Part shown: positions 5,015 to 7,261 of the stretch, piece after piece
Position numbering within the stretch: position 1 is the first letter of the stretch
Layout of the letters: the number at the start of each line of letters is the position of its first letter
Assembly (NCBI GenBank): GCA_030039935.1
Contig: JASHUQ010000071.1
Location: forward strand, 1 to 7,261
Origin: Microcaldota archaeon
GTDB lineage: Archaea > Micrarchaeota > Micrarchaeia > Micrarchaeales > Micrarchaeaceae
Direction of reading: 5' to 3'
Length of the DNA: 7,261 nucleotides
Notes under the pieces: generated by a model
The model's database searches: none
What the model was told of the DNA's origin: nothing
What the model saw: the letters and a program-made list of their open reading frames with translations, nothing else
Translations under genes and position numbers: made by a program

Positions 5015-5025
5015 CGCCCTTGCCG
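5015..5025 (+). repeat. tRNA-Arg 3'-end sequence repeated at 4221-4231
   Basis: CGCCCTTGCCG, covering the discriminator base, the acceptor 3' strand and the edge of the T-stem, recurs exactly at 4221-4231. tRNA 3' ends are classic integration targets, and the vapBC cassette lies between the two copies. Eleven bases is short, so this is suggestive only. Confidence 0.35.
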
Positions 5026-5088
5026 GGATTTGAACCCGGATCACAGGCTCCGCAAGCCCGTGTTCTATCCAAGTTATACTACAAGGGC
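5015..5088 (-). tRNA. tRNA-Arg, anticodon GCG
   Basis: A full cloverleaf can be folded on the minus strand. The acceptor stem is GCCCTTG with CAAGGGC, seven perfect pairs. The D-loop contains TTGGATAG. The anticodon stem CGGGC/GCCTG encloses loop TTGCGGA, giving anticodon GCG, which reads CGC arginine codons. The T-arm is CCGGG, TTCAAAT, CCCGG, all paired. The D-stem is weak, with only two clear pairs. The discriminator base is G at 5015, followed by CCT, so CCA is not encoded and must be added after transcription. No intron is present. The gene diverges from the GlcNAc-1-phosphate transferase gene. Its likely promoter is an AT-rich TAATTATTAA on the minus strand near 5124-5133. Confidence 0.95.
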
Positions 5089-5097
5089 ACACAATGC

Positions 5098-5106
5098 TTT
5101 TAAATA
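5098..5106 (+). promoter_or_regulatory. TATA box for the GlcNAc-1-phosphate transferase gene
   Basis: TTTTAAATA on the plus strand is centred about 46 nt before the ATG at 5148, predicting a transcript start near 5128 and a leader of about 20 nt. Only 9 nt separate it from the 5' end of the divergent tRNA gene, so the two transcription units share one compact promoter region. Confidence 0.5.
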
Positions 5107-5147
5107 CCTTGACTTGTTACTTTCTTAATAATTACTAAATTGGTTTG

Positions 5148-6188
5148 ATGGCTCACACTTTCCTTACAATAATAATACCTGCACTGGTCACTTTCATAAT
5201 AACGCTTATTGCAACACGATTTCTTATGAGTTACATGTATGAATCTGGAGTAACTACTCCAGACCACAACAAGAAAGGAAAGATAACACTTCCATCTGGG
5301 GTCGGGCTCGCCGCAGCAATAGGATTCACTGTTGGAATTCTTGTCTACGTATTCGGCGCAAGCTTTAACCTATATATTCCTGTTGCTTCCCTTGAATCGC
5401 TTCTCGCAACTGTGCTTGCAGTTGTTTTGATATCCGTTGTCGGCCTTCTCGATGACATAAATGTAAAGAGGGAATTTGTCAAGAGCACTGACATGATGGA
5501 CACAAGAAAGGGATTGAAGCAGTGGCACAAGCCTCTCCTTACTCTTATGGGGGCAATTCCCCTTATGGCGATAAATGCTGGGGTGTCTGTTGTAAAGATC
5601 CCTTTCATTGGATTTGTGAATTTTGGAGTTTTTTATCCTATTGTGATAATACCCCTTGCTGTAATATTCGCTGCCAATGCATTCAACCTCCTTGGAGGTT
5701 TTGACGGAATTCTCACTGGTACAGGAACAATACTTGTATTTGGAATGGTCCTATACAGTTTATTTTATGGAACATATACCGGACTTTTGCTCTCATCTAT
5801 GGTGTTTGCAAGCATGCTGGTCATGCTTATTTTCAACAAATATCCAGCAAAGATGGTTCCAGGAGACAGCTTTGCATATTTTGGAGGAACCGCTCTTGTT
5901 GCGTGCATGGTTCTCGGCAACATGGAGTCATTTGGCGTTATAATAAGCATTCCGTTCATTATAGAATTCATTCTGCATGCAAGGAGAAAGTTCCACACAA
6001 CAGATCTTGGAAAGCTGAGAGAAGATGGGACAATGCATCCTCCCTATGGAAAAAGAATATCAAGCTGGACCCACGTTTTCATGAACATGAAGAGATGCAG
6101 GGAATGGGAAGTTTCTTTGTACATGTGGCTTGTTGAGATAGGGTTCATTGCACTTGCCTTTGTGCTCAAGGCGTTTGCACTTCTCTGA
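5148..6188 (+). CDS. UDP-GlcNAc:polyprenyl/dolichyl-phosphate GlcNAc-1-P transferase (Alg7/AglH-like)
   Basis: A 346-residue membrane protein with about ten hydrophobic helices, full length for the family. Such enzymes move HexNAc-1-phosphate from a UDP-sugar to a lipid phosphate at the cytoplasmic face, the first step of N-glycan or surface-polymer assembly. Motifs in order are GLLDDINVK (Asp102, Asp103), KQWHKP (124-129), NAFNLLGGFDG (Asn177, Asn180, Asp186), PGDSFAYFGG (Asp240), and the loop HARRKF...HPPYG (277-301). The GDSFAYFGG form and LKQWHKPLL segment are closer to eukaryotic Alg7/archaeal AglH than to bacterial MraY. Sugar and lipid specificity cannot be read from sequence. A TTG at 5145 is in frame, but the ATG at 5148 is preferred. 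There is no clear ribosome-binding site. The 3' end overlaps the convergent histone gene by 23 nt. Confidence 0.92.
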   Translation: MAHTFLTIIIPALVTFIITLIATRFLMSYMYESGVTTPDHNKKGKITLPSGVGLAAAIGFTVGILVYVFGASFNLYIPVASLESLLATVLAVVLISVVGLLDDINVKREFVKSTDMMDTRKGLKQWHKPLLTLMGAIPLMAINAGVSVVKIPFIGFVNFGVFYPIVIIPLAVIFAANAFNLLGGFDGILTGTGTILVFGMVLYSLFYGTYTGLLLSSMVFASMLVMLIFNKYPAKMVPGDSFAYFGGTALVACMVLGNMESFGVIISIPFIIEFILHARRKFHTTDLGKLREDGTMHPPYGKRISSWTHVFMNMKRCREWEVSLYMWLVEIGFIALAFVLKAFALL

Positions 6189-6480
6189 GAACAATGCTCT
6201 TCTTCCTTTTCATCCTTTTTGGAGCCATGCCTTTGATAAGCGCGCTCCTTTTTACAATGAGGTTTGTCCCGTTGTTCTTTGCGAAAGTGATGTCAGATGT
6301 TGTCACGAGCCTTTTCCTTCCCGCATAGTTTGCATACACCTGGGCTTCGCTTACAAGCTCCTTTAAGGTGTCAACCAATTCCTTCTCCAGGCAGAATATC
6401 GCCTCTTCGTTTATGTGCTCAGCGCCGGCATCCTTCAAAAACTGCTCCATATCATAAAGACTAAATCCCCTTGATTTCAC
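6166..6480 (-). CDS. Archaeal histone-fold protein with long basic C-terminal tail
   Basis: A 104-residue protein from the GTG at 6480, chosen because AGAGGGGG lies 6 nt upstream. The frame stays open upstream to an ATG at 6618, but that stretch crosses the TATA box and a palindrome and looks non-coding. Residues 11 to about 68 align without gaps to HMf-type histones from KDAGAE (16-21) to AGRK (53-56), with one extra residue in the loop before SDITFA. Histone-fold proteins of this type dimerise and wrap DNA. The usual DNA-contact arginines at the positions of HMfB Arg10 and Arg19 are Gln and His here, while the AGRK arginine is kept. Residues about 70-104 form a basic tail with KRSALIK and KRMKRKK, absent from classical archaeal histones of 65-70 residues. 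A specialised nucleoid or TAF-like role is possible. Confidence 0.82.
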   Translation of the reverse strand: MKSRGFSLYDMEQFLKDAGAEHINEEAIFCLEKELVDTLKELVSEAQVYANYAGRKRLVTTSDITFAKNNGTNLIVKRSALIKGMAPKRMKRKKSIVLREVQTP

Positions 6481-6501
6481 CAAATTCCCCCTCTGTGGAA
6501 T

Positions 6502-6517
6502 GTTATTGTTCAATAAC
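6502..6517. promoter_or_regulatory. Perfect palindrome between histone TATA box and start
   Basis: GTTATTG-TT-CAATAAC has 7-bp perfect arms and a 2-nt centre. On the minus strand it lies directly downstream of the histone TATA box, where bound protein would block initiation. It is a candidate operator; the regulator is unknown. Confidence 0.4.
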
Positions 6518-6518
6518 G

Positions 6519-6528
6519 TTTTTAAAGC
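6519..6528 (-). promoter_or_regulatory. TATA box for the histone gene
   Basis: The minus strand reads CTTTAAAAAC, centred near 6523. Transcription would start about 6497, giving a leader of about 17 nt that contains AGAGGGGG (6487-6494) before the GTG at 6480. TATA box, ribosome-binding site and start codon are mutually consistent. Confidence 0.55.
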
Positions 6529-6589
6529 AATCTGAAATAGATATATTAGTGGCACTCCTAATCTTGCTGTAACAAAGCACATGAACGAA

Positions 6590-6601
6590 CATATTAAAAT
6601 A
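6590..6601 (+). promoter_or_regulatory. Candidate TATA box for aspS
   Basis: ATATTAAAATAT on the plus strand is centred near 6596. Start of transcription near 6622 would leave a 13-nt leader with GGTGT before the ATG at 6635. A second TATA-like stretch (GATATATTA, about 6540-6548) could instead serve a longer leader. Confidence 0.4.
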
Positions 6602-6634
6602 TTTGTTAGAGATATCAACTCTCTCGGTGTACCA

Positions 6635-7261
6635 ATGATAAGGTCGCATTTCGTAAAGGATTTAGTTCAGAGCATGGATGGGAAAGAGGTAACCCTGGCT
6701 GGCTGGGTTCACGAAGTAAGAGAAACAGGCAAGATAACGTTCCTTATACTAAGAGACAGCACAGGCACAGTGCAGGTTATAGGGAAGAAGGGAGAAACCG
6801 ACGACAAAACTATCAGGGCAATGTCTTTGCCAAAGGAGAGCGTAGTATCCGTTACTGGAATATTGAAAGTCAACAAAGAGGCGAAGAAAGGATTTGAGAT
6901 AATTGCAAAGAAAATAGTTGACCTTAATCCTATATCATCAAAGATCCCTTTTGAGGTCACAGGGAAAGTGCCAGCAGATATAGATGTCAGGCTCAACCAC
7001 AGGCATGTGGATCTTAGAAGATTGGAAAATGCTGCGATATTCTCAATACAGTCTACAATACTCCAGAGCTTCAGGAACTTCTTTGCAGAGCTTAGTTTCA
7101 AAGAAATAAGGACTCCCACCCTTGTTGCAGAATCAACAGAAGGAGGTTCTGATGTATTCGAGGTAGATTACTTTGACAAGAAGGCGTATCTTGCCCAATC
7201 TCCCCAGCTCTACAAGCAGCTTGCACTTGTTGGTGGCATGGATAGGGTATTTATGGTAGTC
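6635..7261 (+). CDS. aspS: Aspartyl-tRNA synthetase, archaeal type, N-terminal part
   Basis: The first 209 residues of a class II synthetase; the gene continues past the right edge. Residues 1 to about 105 form the OB-fold anticodon-binding domain, with GKEVTLAGWVHEV (16-28), FLILRD (36-41) and KKGFEI (84-89). The catalytic domain follows with TGKV, DIDVRLNHRHVDLRR and motif 1 (FKEIRTPTLV), then TEGGSDVFEVDYF and the aspartate-site segment QSPQLYKQL. It charges tRNA with aspartate, and in many archaea also mischarges tRNA-Asn. The start ATG at 6635 follows GGTGT and aligns with the MYRTH start of Thermococcus AspRS. An in-frame ATG at 6581 would add 18 unrelated residues. His26 replaces the Trp of discriminating enzymes. 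The OB-fold opening and short spacing suit AspRS better than AsnRS, though the two are close relatives. Confidence 0.93.
   Translation, partial: MIRSHFVKDLVQSMDGKEVTLAGWVHEVRETGKITFLILRDSTGTVQVIGKKGETDDKTIRAMSLPKESVVSVTGILKVNKEAKKGFEIIAKKIVDLNPISSKIPFEVTGKVPADIDVRLNHRHVDLRRLENAAIFSIQSTILQSFRNFFAELSFKEIRTPTLVAESTEGGSDVFEVDYFDKKAYLAQSPQLYKQLALVGGMDRVFMVV

Noticed and set aside
5098..5106. TATA-like sequence read on the minus strand as tRNA promoter
   Set aside because: It is centred only 14 nt before the tRNA 5' end, so transcription would begin inside the tRNA; it fits the plus-strand gene better.
6481..6618. Extension of the histone gene to the ATG at 6618
   Set aside because: The extra 46 codons cross a TATA box, a perfect palindrome and a strong ribosome-binding site, and do not resemble any histone N-terminus.
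6709..7119. 136-codon minus-strand frame opposite aspS
   Set aside because: Antisense to the clear AspRS coding sequence; no conserved features.

Overview
The window reads as archaeal chromosome. The evidence is the A/V-type ATP synthase genes, an RtcB RNA ligase, an Alg7/AglH-like glycolipid phosphotransferase, a histone-fold protein, an archaeal-style aspartyl-tRNA synthetase, and TATA-box promoters with very short leaders. The moderately AT-rich composition and compact layout, with ATGA start/stop overlaps and overlapping convergent 3' ends, would suit a small-genome lineage such as a DPANN group. I cannot fix the taxon from this sequence alone.

Left block (1-3157, all minus strand). A probable operon runs right to left: an HExxH zincin-like protein (3157-2651), rtcB (2632-1196), then atpK, atpE and the first part of atpC, which leaves the window at base 1. 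The order K-E-C is the usual archaeal ATP synthase order. However, rtcB sits where atpI (subunit a) is often found, so the H/I genes must be elsewhere. A TATA-like element in the rtcB-atpK gap could give the ATP synthase genes their own promoter.

Middle block (about 3190-5088, all minus strand). This is a small toxin-antitoxin island beside a tRNA-Arg(GCG) gene. It holds a VapBC pair and an MNT/HEPN (MntA/HepT-type) pair, each with an ATGA overlap. The unusual point is that the MNT antitoxin carries a whole VapB-like ribbon-helix-helix module at its N-terminus, about half identical to the neighbouring VapB and including the KSKLTEKDA segment. It therefore looks like a fused VapB-MNT antitoxin. 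Both operons have a TATA box about 35 nt before the start codon and palindromic operator candidates. Imperfect copies of a short sequence lie at the 3' end of the tRNA gene, between the two cassettes, and beyond the HEPN gene. This suggests modular insertion beside the tRNA.

Right block (5148-7261). A polytopic GlcNAc-1-phosphate transferase gene (plus strand) diverges from the tRNA gene. Its 3' end overlaps by 23 nt a convergent gene for a histone with an unusual basic C-terminal tail. The histone gene in turn diverges from aspS (plus strand, truncated by the window end). The AspRS has His26, a residue associated with non-discriminating enzymes, combined with a lysine typical of discriminating ones. 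No CRISPR array, transposase or rRNA was seen, and no stretch over 300 bases lacks a gene.
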